From contig CM045770.1 in NCBI GenBank assembly GCA_025200525.1, forward strand, positions 122,861,429 through 122,925,428: 64,000 bases of DNA, in the 5' to 3' direction. This DNA is from Camellia lanceoleosa. Its lineage: Eukaryota; Streptophyta; Magnoliopsida; Ericales; Theaceae. Shown here piece by piece: positions 40,631 through 53,074 of the stretch. Every line of letters starts with the position of its first letter. Positions within the stretch are counted from its first letter, which is position 1. The notes under the pieces were generated by a model. That model saw nothing but the letters and a program-made list of their open reading frames with translations, did not search any database and was not told the origin of the DNA. Made by a program: the position numbers and the translations under genes.

Positions 40631-42615
40631 TGTAACGCCCTCAAAAAAAAAAAAAACATAAACCCATCATACAACAGATCCATATACATAAATGAAATAT
40701 CATATATTCATGCGTCAGAGTATTCTTTACAAAAGGTATTACATGTTGACAACAAAAGTAAATGCCCTACGGGCTTACAACTTTCCAAGTCAGCACTTGG
40801 TTACAAGAAAAGAAGAGTTCTAACTCTTTATATATATAGCCCTTGGCTTGAATTTCATGTAATACAGAGCCAATAATACAACAAAAAGAAGCTTGTAGCC
40901 TCTAAACCGTCCAAGCTAAGTCCTTGGAGGTGGCATGTCTCCTGTACCTGAAAATGATGTTCCATATAGGGTGAGCCAAAGCCCAGTAGAGATATGCTAA
41001 ACATAATATGAACGATAACTAAAACATTAGAATTCACAAAATAGTTAACGCAGGTAAACCAATGTACATCGATTTCATACCAACCAACATTTATACCCAT
41101 GTTTCAATCCACTTCCCTTTTATTTATCCAATTCAATTCTAGAGCATGGTTCATTATCTAACCAAACAATTTAAGTGAGACTATAGCTCATATCATCAAC
41201 ACTCCCATTATCCACAATTCAAAATGAGACTACAACTCGTGTTATTAACACTTTAATTATCAATAATTCAAAATGAGATTACAACTCAATTAACAATGGA
41301 GTCCATCCCCTATCTCCTCCCAAACAGTGGAGTACATCCCCTATCTCCTCTCATACAAGATACATATGCAATGTATTTGAACACCTTATCATATACAATG
41401 ATCATTTAACGCACATATACAATGTGTTATTTCATCCGGCATATTCAATGACATATTCCAGGTGATTAGTTTCAGTTACCTAATCATCATATAGTGTCTA
41501 CAACAATCAAGACTATCCTCCACCGATAGCCCAAAACAATTATTTCTAAACAGATAATAAATTTATCAAACAGATAAACTATCAACAATTTCCCAGGTGA
41601 GTGATTAATCAATCCAACTACACCATTCAATCTCGATTCCATCCAATTTCATGATTTTCAAATCAATTTCATATTCCCACAATTACTAAATTAATTATAC
41701 AAATTAATCAATTACATTAAATTAGGGCACTTTTCCCCTATTCTCAAATATTGTTTCCAAGTCTACATTCTACCCATTATACACCACTAATCTCACTTTC
41801 AAGGACTCATAGGCACATAGAGCTCAAAATTACAAAGCCCCTATTGCTAACATTTCAAATCTCAAACCCTAGCTTTCCAAAATTTTCATAATTCCACAAT
41901 TTAATCAAAATGCCTAAAGTTTATGTCAAAGCTCATAAAAATGAGTAGTTATCCGTACCTCAAATGAAAAAGACAAACCACACACGAGACAAACTCCAAA
42001 AGTGGCAAAATCAACTTCTATTCAAATAGAAATGGAGGTTTTGAGAAGCTCCAACACTTTAATGAAGACATAAGGGTTGGGTCTCACTAAATCAAGATCA
42101 AAATGTAGAGAGAGAGAGAGAGAGTATTCTAGAGTGAGAAGCACTCAACCTAGGGTTTTGGAATGCTTTAGAGAGAGAAAGAGTCGAAAAAGTATTTCAA
42201 AATGGCTTCTTCTCGGATTGAAATACACACAGCTCGGCCGAAGGTGAACGCCCGCCGAAAGGCCAAACACAAACTTCCGCGCTTGAGCATGAAACGGACG
42301 CCGAAAGGCATTGAAAGCACACTTCCGCTTTTTGTAGACTGCGAAAAAAAATATCAAGGTCAAGAATCCATTGAGCAGAGGAGTAAATGCAAAAGGGCCC
42401 GCTTGAGCGTGAGAAGTCTCGCTCGAGCGAGGAGAGCAAAATCTGGGCAGTACCTATTTGTTTCTAATCACAACCAACCTGTTTCAAACCTGTCCAACAC
42501 ATCCCAAAACTTAAATACAAAGAATTCAAAGGATGGAAACAAGATAAAGACAATAACAATACCTACGGAACCGAGTCCGGAATATAATAAATTATGGAGG
42601 AAAACCGGGATTGCT
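40631..42615 (-). mobile_element. 5' LTR of element D (1,985 bases)
   Basis: In element orientation it starts AGCAATCCCGG (plus-strand end 42,615) and ends GGGGGCGTTACA-like at 40,631. The start is set by alignment to the solo LTR at 46,894, which begins AGCGATTCCGG directly after its target duplication, so this family appears to start with AG rather than TG. Bases 40,640-40,990 match the end of that solo LTR in reverse ('gtgagccaaagcccagtag', 'tccttggaggtggcatgtctcc'). CTTGAGCG/CTCGAGCG motifs occur at 42,280-42,430. Confidence 0.82.
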
Positions 42616-44667
42616 ATATATCTTTTCTTGAAGGTCCAAAATTTTTATTTCACGCCAATAAATTTCATATTAATAAATTTGAATGGCAAAATCCAATTCG
42701 TTTGTCATTTCTTCTTCTATGCCTTCTTCAAAGAACTCATTTTCTCCTTGTCGTCTTTCGTCTAGCCATTATAATGATAGTCCCACTGGGTGTGCCAAAA
42801 ATATATGTTAGCTTTTTTTGGCTTTTGAAGGTTAAAAATGTAATTAGAGCGTGCTAGCAAGGAATAATAAGTCCTTACAAAAATAATAAATGCCAACCAA
42901 TTAACCAGACGATTGCTTCGAAGTTCTTTTAGCCTCAATAAAGAACAATTTTACTGGTGGCTTGTTGTAGGAGAAAATTTCAAAGAACTAATCACAATAG
43001 TAAAAGAAAGAGAAAGAGAATAGTATCAGAAAATAAATTTCATTAAGTAAACAAGTGTTTACTATTGTACCTTCGTACTTCCACTAATATATGTCAGTTT
43101 TTTTTTGGCTTTCAAAGGTTAAAAATATAATTAGAGTGTGCCAGTAACGATCAATAAGTCGTTATAGAAATAATAAATGCCAACTAATTAACTAGACGAT
43201 TCCTTCGAAGTTTTTTTAGCCTCAATGAAGAGGACTTTTATTGGTGACTTGTTTTAGGAGAAAATTCAGAAGAACTCATCTCAATAGTAAAAGAAGGAAG
43301 GAGAGAACAGTATCAGAAGATAAATTTCATTAAGCAAACAAGTGTTTACAATTGCACCTTCGCACTTCCACAGTTTTGAATAGGATTATAGCAATGAACA
43401 GACTAACTTAGAACTACTCCTAAGAAACTGAAATGCAGTGTAGGAAAGTAAAGGAGTGGAAGGTAAAGAATTGGAAAGTAAATAACTAAAAAGTAAAGAA
43501 CTGAAAAAGATGTAAAGTAGAATAGACTGGTTTCTGAATCTGGTTCTGGGTCCCTTCACTATCGGCTTTCTCCTCTATTTATATGCTCTGGTAATAATCA
43601 TCGAAATGGCTAATAACAGCCTAAGTGGGTGGTAAGTGCTGAAGTAACCTCCATGACCATTAGACATGGGTCCAAGAAGTTTGCCTCCACTTAGTCATTT
43701 TTACAGTTGGGCTTCCCTCATAAATTTGAATTTAAACTTTCAGCAGTCGTTTGGCTGCATCACCTTGCTCATCTTGATTGTTCTAGTACTCCGTAGGTTC
43801 ATTGCCATTGATAAATTTGCCACGTGTCCTTTGACAACTAGAGACCTTCACTAATTCCCCAAACTACCCCTGATGGACCATGTGTCAGTTTGTGGCTGGC
43901 TGATACAAAATATATGGCCAACATTACCCCCCGCACTAATATAACCAAGACTTGGTGGCTATTTTTTGGCTTTCGAAGGTTAAAAATATAATTAGAGCAT
44001 ACCAGCAATGGTCAATAACTCCTTACAAAAATAATCAATGTCAACCAATTAACCAGATGATTGCTTCGAAGGTCTTTTAGCTTCAATGAAGAAGACTTTT
44101 ACTGGTGGCTTGTTTTAGGAAAAAATTTTTAGAAGAACTAATCACAATAGCAAAATAAGAAGGGAGAGAACAGTGTCAGAAAATAAATTTCATTAAGCAA
44201 ACAAGTGTTTACAATTGTACTTTTGCACTTCCACAGCTTCGAAAGGGATTACAATAATGAACAGACTAACTTAGAACTACTCCTAAGAAGCTGAAATGTA
44301 GTGCGAAAAAATAACGAACTAGAAGGTAAAGAACTGGAAAGTAAAGTGAAAAAGATGTAAAGTAGAATAAACTAATTTCTAAATTTGGTTTTGGGTCTTA
44401 TAAATGTAGCCATCAATGGCTATTTATAGGAAAAAAAATTTCCAGCAATAAATACCCAATAATTACCTAAAATTATCCACTCTTCCACTTTCATTCCCAC
44501 AATACCACATATCCCTCCATGTCTTTGACTAAGTCACTTTGTCCATCATATTCTTCACATGTGCTTTAACTTCTTCCACCTTGTCTTCCATGTTCTACCA
44601 TGCAAGACCACTAACTTTGTGACTTATCTTAACTTTTGATTGATCAAGAAAGTGCCACGTGTCCTGC

Positions 44668-44721
<54 letters not shown>

Positions 44722-44737
44722 ATTTATGGTGTCAACA
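42616..44737 (-). mobile_element. Element F: small Tat/gypsy-like LTR array, cut by element D
   Basis: Three related LTR units lie in the minus direction: a partial unit (42,806-43,083), a unit with TG...CA ends (43,092-43,923) and a third (about 43,950-44,737). A PBS-like TGGCACACCCAGTGGGAC (42,782-42,799) follows the partial unit. A purine run GTGCGGGGGGTAA (43,924-43,936) precedes the middle unit, as a polypurine tract would. Each complete unit has a TATAAATAG box on the minus strand (near 43,573 and 44,420). Coding sequence is not recognisable; a possible gag start lies at 42,765 just before the D insertion. The array looks like the result of LTR-LTR recombination that removed the interiors. 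Confidence 0.6.
44668..44719. repeat. (AAT)n microsatellite, about 17 units
   Basis: An uninterrupted run of aat in the third LTR unit of element F, directly after 'gccacgtgtcctgc', a sequence also present in the middle unit without the expansion. Confidence 0.95.
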
Positions 44738-46491
44738 ATATTGTTATGAATTTCAAAATCCATTTTCTCTCAATAATGTGATTTTGTCTGCAAGGAAAAA
44801 AAAGTGCAATTATTGTCGTGATTGAGGTGTTTTGCAAAATCTTGATTTGTTATTGAAAGTGTTTGTTGTGGACACTTGTTTATATGATATGTATATATAT
44901 ATGTATTGAACATAAGTTGATAGGAAAACAATATACAATTCCATAGTTTTTTCCTAGCAAATATAACTATATTACTAAAGCAATACATGTTAAAAATTAA
45001 AATATCCAATGGTAATATGACATTACATATTGACAATGTATGAATACAGTAACATATATAAATTTACATTTATATTTTTTGTATATTTATATATATAGAT
45101 ATTGACATATATAAGATATCACAAAAGTAATATGTGAATTCTTTTGCAACAATATAAATATAGGTAACAATGAAAAGTTAATTATTCATAATTAAATAGT
45201 CAGTTGTAATGTAGATGTTTAGTGTTATATTTTTGTGTGTATGCACTATTTTTTAATTAGATTATTAAATTCACATAAAAAAAATTAAAGGAATTTGTGA
45301 ATAATTTGTGTAAAATTAGAGATTAGTGAAGAAAGATTTAAAAAAAGAGAAGTTTATAATGCTTGGTTTGGTTTATTTTTTCAAACTTTTATTTTGGATT
45401 TTTTTTTTCATATATATATATATATATTTGTCTTTGACACTGTTTTTTTTAATAACCTTTTTATTTTCATTTTAGATTTTCTTAATTTAATACATTTTTA
45501 TTTTTTTATTTTATTTTTATATTTAGATTCACTTAATCTAAATACACTTAGAAAATAATTTGTTGTGTATTCTTTTTAGAAAAAAAAATTTATCAATAAT
45601 AATAATAAAAAATTAGTACATGTTTGAATTTATAAATTTTTTTACCAATATTTTACTTTTTAATTCTATTTAGATTATTAGATATTAGATTTTTATGTAA
45701 AAATATAATTTAAATATAAGATATGAAGAAATTTCACTATCTTTAATCATTAAAACTGAGAAAATATGAAAAAGAAAACCAAAAACGGAAAAACAAATTT
45801 GAAAAATAAAACCAACGAAAATGGTTGTTATTTAGAATTTTGACATAATACCTTTGTTATTAAAATACCATGTAAAATATTACAAGTCATAAAATATAAT
45901 TAAACAAAAAGAAAGTGTACGAAAATAACTTATAAATTTTTGAGATGCAACTCAAATCTTTGTTTCAAAACGCATGTGTTTTCCTCTGTCTAAATTCGAA
46001 CGAAGGTATACAATTTTAATATTAAACCAAAATTATTCACAATGATTTGATCCATGATGAATAATTGTAAATATTATGTATATCAGTATAGAAGCAGATA
46101 CAAAAAATAAGAAAGAGTAATTGTTTTTTATTTGTCAATCATCATCAATGTAAAAAATAAGGATACAACTTTTTTTTTTTTTTGGGATAAGACAGGAGGC
46201 GGTTTGTTTATATTTGTATAAGACTCTTAGAAGCAAATATATCATTTTTGAGTGTTCAACTCCAAAAATAAAAAGATGGTTGATTTATATAGGACTATTC
46301 ATGAATTTTAGAAAATATAGTAGATTGGATAGGGTAAAATTGGAATTAAAAAAAAGTAGAAAATATGGTAAATTTTTCACACTTTTATAATAGTAGTACA
46401 TTACTTTTAAATTTATCAATTATGACTAGAATTATTTCATATTAATTGTTATTTACATATGTAGAAATGCATTGAAGAATGTTTACATTTT
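44738..46491. other. No gene seen: AT-rich spacer
   Basis: Very AT-rich sequence with a (TA)n run at about 45,411-45,428 and poly-A/T runs. No coding pattern, terminal repeats or RNA gene is recognisable. Confidence 0.7.
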
Positions 46492-46888
46492 GGGTAAATT
46501 ACACTTTGCCCCTTTTATATTTGGTCACTTTCTCATTTTGACTTTTAAAATTTATTTTTTTCTATTTTGACCTTTCATGTTTCAAGTTTTTTCACTTTAC
46601 TCTTCAAGCTAACTTTTCATTCAAAATTATATAGAAAATACCACAATAGTTATCATATAATATAAAAATATATTATTATATTGGAGTTTAAATTTATGTC
46701 AGAGACGTTAGTCATATATAATAAAGTATTTTTATACCACGTGACTATCAATGTGTCATTTTCTATCTACTTTTTAATAGAAATTAATTTTAGGAGTAAA
46801 GTGAGAAAAACTTGAAATATGAAAGGCCAAAGTGGAAAAAAAAAACTTTAAGGACCAAAATGAGAAAGTGACCAAACATAAAGGGGCA

Positions 46889-47403
46889 AAGTAAGCGATT
46901 CCGGTTTTGACTTGACCCTTGTTGTATCCCAGACTCGGGTTTGACGGTTTCATATTGTTGTTTACACCTTGTTTCGCTTGTGTCTTCCTAAGTTTGGCTT
47001 TTGGATTGTTGTGGATGTATTTGGGACAGGTTGGTTGCTTAGTTTCCAAACTCTTGTTGCCTAGAATTTTGCTCATCAGCTCGAGCGACACTTCTTGTGC
47101 TTGAGCGGGCTTTGTGAACTCTCAGTATTTTTACAGGTCTACAAAACTATTGGAGAGTGTATTCTACTCTCGAGCGGATCTTTCTACGCTTGAATGGGCT
47201 CAGCTCGAGCGGCCATTCTTGCGCTCGAGCGTTAGTCTGTTGTTTGTAAAACTACTGGAAGTGTGCATTTTGCGCTCGAGCGGAACAACTTATTGTGTCT
47301 GACGCTCGAGAGTCACTTCTTGCGTTCGAGCAAATTGTGCGTATATCAGTTCGCAACAGCTTTCTCCCTCAAAACCCTAGATCCAGAGCTCCTCTCCCTA
47401 AAA

Positions 47404-47502
<99 letters not shown>

Positions 47503-48961
47503 TACCTAGATTTAATGGTTTCTCCACCTTACTCTCTTTGATAAAAAGATAGAGCATCTCAAGAACTACATTCTCATCTGAATAGAGTTGGATTTCAGTG
47601 TGTTTGAAGCGTCTCCATTCTCTCTCTCGACTTCTAAACTTGAGCTAGGGACTTTCTACACTCTTCTATGAATTTTAGCTTAGTTGTTTGTTGATGTGTA
47701 AGAAATAATGGGATTTGAGGTGATTTTGAACAAATCTAGGGTTTTGGTTTAAAATCAAAAGAGGGGTTCTCGAATGAACGTATTGAAAATGGTTATGGGA
47801 GTAAGTATGAGCTTGTGTTGTGTTAAAATGATTGATTTTTGGTGTTTGGGATGAAATTGGAAAAAAATGAGTTTGGCCCTAAAATCTCTCGAATAATTAT
47901 TTTGTATAAATATGGAATTGGTATTAGGAATATGACATTGAATGGTGGAGTTAGATATGTATTACCTCGCACCTATGGAAATTTGGATAATTTATCTGTT
48001 GTAAACATTGTATATCTGTTTAGAAATATCTGTTTTGGGTTATTGATGGAGGATAGTCATGATTGTTGTAGAAATTACGTGAGGATTAGGCAAATTGAAA
48101 CTAATTTCTTAGCTGTTATCATTGAATATGATTATGATATGTATACATTATATATGTATGATGTTTGGGATAAGAAAGTGGATGTACTCCATATTTGGGA
48201 GAAGAAAGGAAATGGACTCTATTAAACTAAGTTGGCCTGTGTGTCTAGGGTGAAAGTCCCAAAAACTGCTCGTATACATGGATGTCAATTCCCGCAGACG
48301 AAATTTTCGTAAAATGACAAGTGAATGTATTTGTATGATAATTATATTGGTGAGATCTATGAGGTGTATCCTTTGTTTGATTGATTAAATGAAGTGGGTA
48401 TACCTAATGAACCGGGATAAAATGAATTGAGATGTAAGTTTGGCATAACATTGTTTTTGAAAAGAGTTGTAAAAGATTTTGTCATTGGACATTGAACATG
48501 TGCATATTCCTTATATCTTTGTTAAGATTCATATATTGTGATAGATTGTCTCTACTGGGCTTTGGCTCACCCTACTTGAAAAATCATTTTTAGGTGCTGG
48601 TGACATGCCTCCTCTGAGGACTTAGCTTGGGAGGATTTGGGAGTTGAAGGCTCCATTTTGTTGTTTTGTATTTAATATTTGTACAAACCTAAGGCATTAT
48701 ATGTATGGAGCTTAAGACACTCTCTTTTGTTGTAACCAAGCATAGTCTTGGAAAGATGTAAGCTCAGAGAGCATTTATTTTGTTGATCATTAAGTTAGTG
48801 TCACATGCTATAGATTCAAGGTAGAACTTATGAATGTATATCGCATGTGTCACTTTTGTAAATTAACTCGATTAATGAAAGTCTATTATTTTGTTTTTTG
48901 TCATCTTGTATTAGTCATTTGCGATGAATTATTGTAATTATTTTGGGGGCGTGACAAAGTA
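46889..48961 (+). mobile_element. Solo LTR of the element D family inside the MITE
   Basis: The LTR spans 46,894-48,956 (2,063 bases), starts AGCGATTCCGG and ends GGGGGCGTGACA. AAGTA at 46,889-46,893 and 48,957-48,961 is the target duplication; removing one copy and the LTR restores the MITE's right terminus. It contains at least six CTCGAGCG-type motifs (47,080-47,340) and the CA/CT microsatellite. The open frame at 47,839-48,225 is part of the LTR and not a gene. Confidence 0.88.
47406..47495. repeat. Compound (CA)n(CT)n microsatellite
   Basis: About 29 CA units (47,406-47,464) followed by about 15 CT units (47,465-47,495), inside the solo LTR. Confidence 0.97.
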
Positions 48962-49104
48962 TAATTTACCCTTAAATTTTTGTAAAATATTACTTTTAAA
49001 TTTATCCATTATGACTAGAATTATTGCACATTAATTTTTATTTTGTTTAGAAATTAATTAATTAAAACTTAAATTCTTGTCACATTGGTATTAGATAAAA
49101 TGGA

Positions 49105-49409
49105 AAATCCTATGGTGTGCACCCTTTTAGGGGTGCTTACCATATGCATCCTATTATAAAATGTGTAAATTTATCATAAAATTTCATAATATCAATCACA
49201 AAACATATAATCTCACCACAAACTAGCATACCAAAATGTCAAAAATTTTGTAGTTGATGTTGCAAAAGTTTGTAACTTGGTTACGATATTTTTTGTTACA
49301 TCAATTTATGATAAATTATGTATTTTATAATTGATAATAAAAAATTTTGTAACAAAATTACACATTATATAATAGGGTGCATATACTAGGGGTGCATACC
49401 ATAGCAATT
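49105..49409. mobile_element. MITE-like element with imperfect inverted ends
   Basis: Left end 'cctatggtgtgcaccc' with 'aggggtgcttaccatatgc' and right end '…gggtgcatatactagggg' with 'tgcataccatagcaatt' are inverted, imperfect copies of each other; the interior is AT-rich. Length is about 300 bases. I could not settle the target duplication or the superfamily. Confidence 0.55.
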
Positions 49410-49669
49410 CCCAAATTTAGAAGGCATGCATGTTAATAAGGATAGTGTTTTAAGGTTATTTAGGCAAATTTTGGAAAGTAAGTTAAAAGTTAGTTTTTTG
49501 ATTTTTTTTTTAAATTTTTTTTTGAAAGAATATAATAAAACAATAAAAAGGTGAAATGATCTAAAAAAAATTAAAAAATCAAAAAAATAATTTTTAACCA
49601 ACTTTCCAAAATAATCCTTAGCATTATACAGTTGAGATGCGCAATTGTCAATAATAATTCAACCAGATG

Positions 49670-50122
49670 ATCACAAGGTAAGAGTGTAAAATGGCTCGTG
49701 AGCGGCCCGAAGCTCGCTCAGTGCCCTAGGTGAGCCCGATTCGTTTAGGCCCATTTAGGCTCGGACCTGAACCCCTGGGCCTAGGCCTGGGCCATCATTT
49801 TGAAGCCTAGCTGGCCCACCTAGCCTATCGGCCTGCTTAAGGCCAGCTCAAGGCCCGGCCCAAGGCCTAGTGTCTTTTTTAGCGAAAAATAATAAAATTT
49901 TGGTAGAAAAATTTTTAAAAAACAAAAATATTTGGTTTGGCCCGCCCATGCCCAAGGCTGGGCCTAGGCCTACCAGACCAACCAAGGCCTGAATACCGTT
50001 GGGCCTGGGATAAAGCCTGGGCCTAATTTTTTGGCCCGTGGGCCGGTCTGGGCTAACCTGAATTTTAGCGCGAGCCAGCGAGACCCGAGTGGGCCGGGCC
50101 AGATTTACACCCTTATCACAAG
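49670..50122. mobile_element. hAT-like MITE, GC-rich, with 8-base target duplication
   Basis: Element about 49,678-50,114 (437 bases) flanked by ATCACAAG at 49,670-49,677 and 50,115-50,122. The ends read (GT)AAGAGTGTAAAATGGC and, inverted, AAGGGTGTAAATCTGGC. The interior is dense in GGCCC/GGGCC, strikingly GC-rich against AT-rich flanks. It has no coding capacity; frames through it are incidental. Confidence 0.78.
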
Positions 50123-50384
50123 ATTGTATCAATTTCTGGTGATTTTTGACACATTGGAACACATGTCTTGTTATTCTTGAAAAGTTGTTTATGTGGTATA
50201 GGGTAGTTTTATTTTTATTTTTATAATCAACATAAGAATAATGATAAATATGATAAATATTATCATGGGAGATTGCCCAATAAGTTCTATATTTTGGACT
50301 TGTAATCCATATAGTTTCATATTTTTTTCTTGTGATCAATCTAGTCCTTTTGGATGTGTAATGACTCATTTGCTCAGTACATTA
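50123..50384. other. No gene seen: AT-rich spacer
   Basis: AT-rich sequence between the hAT-like MITE and the degenerate tandem repeats. No feature is recognisable. Confidence 0.6.
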
Positions 50385-50800
50385 GAGTGTCACTTATAGA
50401 AAAAGTACACTAAGGAGTTCTCTAGTACCACACCATATCTACCACGTTGGAGTGTCACATTTAGGAAAAGTACACTAAAGAGTTTTTAGTAATTTTTTTA
50501 AGAATGTCACATCATACCCGTGACGTTAGAGTGTCACATGTCATGTTTGGAAAAAGTACACTAAGAAATTTTTAATGCTTTTTGGAGTGACACATCATAC
50601 CTGCTATGTTGTCACGTTTAGAAAACTTCACTAAGGAATTTTCTTTTTTTTAGTGTCACATCGTTCCTGTCATGTTGTTACATTTGGAAAAAGTATATTA
50701 AGAAGTTTTTAGTTTTTTTTGGAGTGTCACATCGTTGAAGTGTCACATTAATACCTGTCACATTATAGTATCACATCATACTTGTCACATTAATAAAAAT
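50385..50800. repeat. Degenerate tandem repeat, unit about 80-90 bases
   Basis: About five diverged copies built from 'agtgtcacat', 'catacctgtcacgtt' and 'ggaaaaagtacactaaggagtttttag'. Unit lengths vary. No terminal inverted repeats were seen. Confidence 0.7.
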
Positions 50801-52029
50801 GTATAGTTGTCTACCAAAACACTATCAAAATAAAAAATAAGACCACACGGAAAGAAACTCTCCACTAATATGACTTAATAAATCAATAGAAAAAATTTGG
50901 GACTAATTAGAGTACTTGTTTGTGAGATGGAATTTATTGGTAAATATCCTTATTATCAAACGTACTAATAGTTCACAATAATTAGAAAGTGAATAAAGTC
51001 TAACACAATCAATAAATCAAACTCAACCATTACTAATCACATACAACCTCTTAATTGACGAAAAATAAACCGTCACAACGGTGTCAAACTCCTCTCCACA
51101 AGAGTTGAATCTAAAACCTTACACCATAAAAGGTGTTATACAATCACTAGGCCAACTATCTTGGCTTAGCTAGAGAGTATGAGGTCCTGTTTGTTTGTCT
51201 CAAATGGTGAATTTGAGTAAAAGTATGGTGGTACTAGAATGGATATGTAAGATAAATTGTGTTTGTTTATCCATTAGTATAGTAATATTAGTTTGTTAGA
51301 ATTAAATCTAAAAGTTGACGTAAAAGTTCTTATTATATAAAAGGTGACTGTTATTTTTTATAAAATGAGAGATAAAATAATTTTTTCTACATCCAACTTT
51401 AATACCACATTTCCCATTGATTGCTAGTTCCTTTCCTTGGAGAGATTGCATACCATGAGACTATTAATTCTATGACAATTTTTTAAAACAAATATGATTT
51501 TTATGGACTCCACTTCAATACTAATCTAATCTCATCGTTCATTTTTATGAGTGTTTGGGGTTTATATTTTTAGTGTTTCTTAAGTTTTTTTCGTCTTTAG
51601 TAAAATAATTTAAATTCAAAAAATAAAAATAAAAATTAGTTTGCTAGTTCTACTCGACTAGATGGATCAAAAATAAAAAATCCAGAAATGACAATAAAGT
51701 GGAATTTTTTTACTTATTTTTAGTTTTTATTATATATATTTTTTTAATTTCTAAATTTGTTTACACAAAATGAATCAAAAAACAAAATCAAAAAAAAATT
51801 GATATAATTTAAAAGAAATCATTAAAAAAAAGTTTAGAAAAAAAAATATATAACTATTTTAAGGGGGTGTTTGGGAAATTGGATTTTAGCTAAAATAGTC
51901 AATAAAGACAAAATAGACTAAAATAGTTGTAGAAGGTAGAATTCTTCTCCACAGGGAAAGCGAAATAGTGTGTCCCCTCCTTTACTCTACTTAGAGAAAC
52001 CAAAACGTCAGTGATCACTCATGACCAGG
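50801..52029. other. No gene seen: AT-rich spacer
   Basis: AT-rich sequence with poly-A/T runs. Phrases such as 'ggtcctgtttgtttg' (51,183) and 'gggggtgtttggga' (51,863) resemble ends of some MITEs, but I found no matching inverted partner. Confidence 0.6.
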
Positions 52030-53034
52030 ATAGGTGTAGACACCCCATTTTTTACCGACCTTAAGACTTGAGCGCTCTACCCGAAGCTCCCAATAAAGAT
52101 ACAATAGGTTGCTCCAAGTAACAAGTAAGGGACGGAAAGAAAGCAAACCTGCTTTACACTCGTTTTAGAGAAGAAAAAAAATTATGAATCCAAAAACCTA
52201 TTTTCAAAATGTTTTTAAGGCAATTGGCACATTTTTATTTATTTTGGTAATTCTAGGTGGTATGCTTTCCAAAATGTTTTATCCACTTTTCAAAAGAAGT
52301 TACCTTAGAAAGCCAGAATGAATGGAAAGCATGGGAAACCTTCCAAGAAAACCAATTGGATAATATCAGTTCAGTCGACATCTTCTTTGCAAAACACCAA
52401 ACCATTTCGCTCCATGGACGCGTGCTCGGATCTTTTCCCAATCTACCAAACATTTTCTAGGCAACGCGCCGAACAACGTTGATCCGTGGATGCGTCTCTA
52501 GGTCTTCTCCAGCCCCGCTGGGCAAATTTTTGAGGAAATCGTTGAACTATTTTCCACCAACTAGACAAGTATTATCCGGTGCACCCTATTTGGCGTCAGC
52601 CAAGCAGCTTTCTTGTGAGATATCTAAGGGATCTTGGAAGATACCATCTAGATCCATAGGATCTAGAGGCATATTCTAATCTCCAAATGCCTATAAATCA
52701 CCACCCCTCTTGACGGAAAAAGGTTCCTAATCTCAAACTCTCTATATACTCCCTAATATTCCCTCCAACATTTTTAAACAAATTTACAAAGAGACAATTT
52801 TGGTGAGAAATTTGGACTACTTTCTACCTACCTTTGCTTGGAGGAATTGGAGTTAGGAGACTTCTATTGATCAAAGGGAGCTTGGGTTAGAGTTTGTGAT
52901 CAGCTTGGCCCTTATCTATGATATTCTAGAGGTAGTCCCTACCTTCACTTTAATTTTAAGTCCATCTCTACCTCTTTGCTTTGAAAATTTATTGGGATTG
53001 ATTTGGTTGGAATTGTTGCTAGCTTAGTTTGATC

Positions 53035-53074
<40 letters not shown>

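Larger units (their letters stand above)
46492..48971. mobile_element. Mutator-like MITE with long inverted repeats, split by a solo LTR
   Basis: Left end GGGTAAATTACACTTTGCCCC at 46,492; right end (…TAATTTACCC) at 48,971. The arms (46,492-46,605 and 46,790-46,893 plus 48,962-48,971) are inverted copies, including GGTCACTTTCTCATTTTGAC and its complement. Flanks are ttacatttt (46,483-46,491) and ttaaatttt (48,972-48,980), a 9-base duplication with one mismatch, as expected for Mutator-type elements. Without the LTR and its 5-base duplication the element is about 412 bases with no coding capacity. Confidence 0.82.

Noticed and set aside
42202..42765. 187-codon plus-strand ORF with basic N-terminus
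   Set aside because: It crosses the end of the LTR of D at 42,615 into element F, so it is a chance fusion of two elements and shows no known motif.
47839..48225. 128-codon plus-strand ORF
   Set aside because: It lies within the solo LTR at 46,894-48,956 and has no recognisable domain.
49848..50369. 173-codon minus-strand ORF
   Set aside because: It starts in AT-rich spacer and ends in the GC-rich hAT-like MITE, crossing the element boundary; no domain is visible.
51863..51935. Possible MITE end 'gggggtgtttggga'
   Set aside because: I found no inverted partner nearby or a target duplication.
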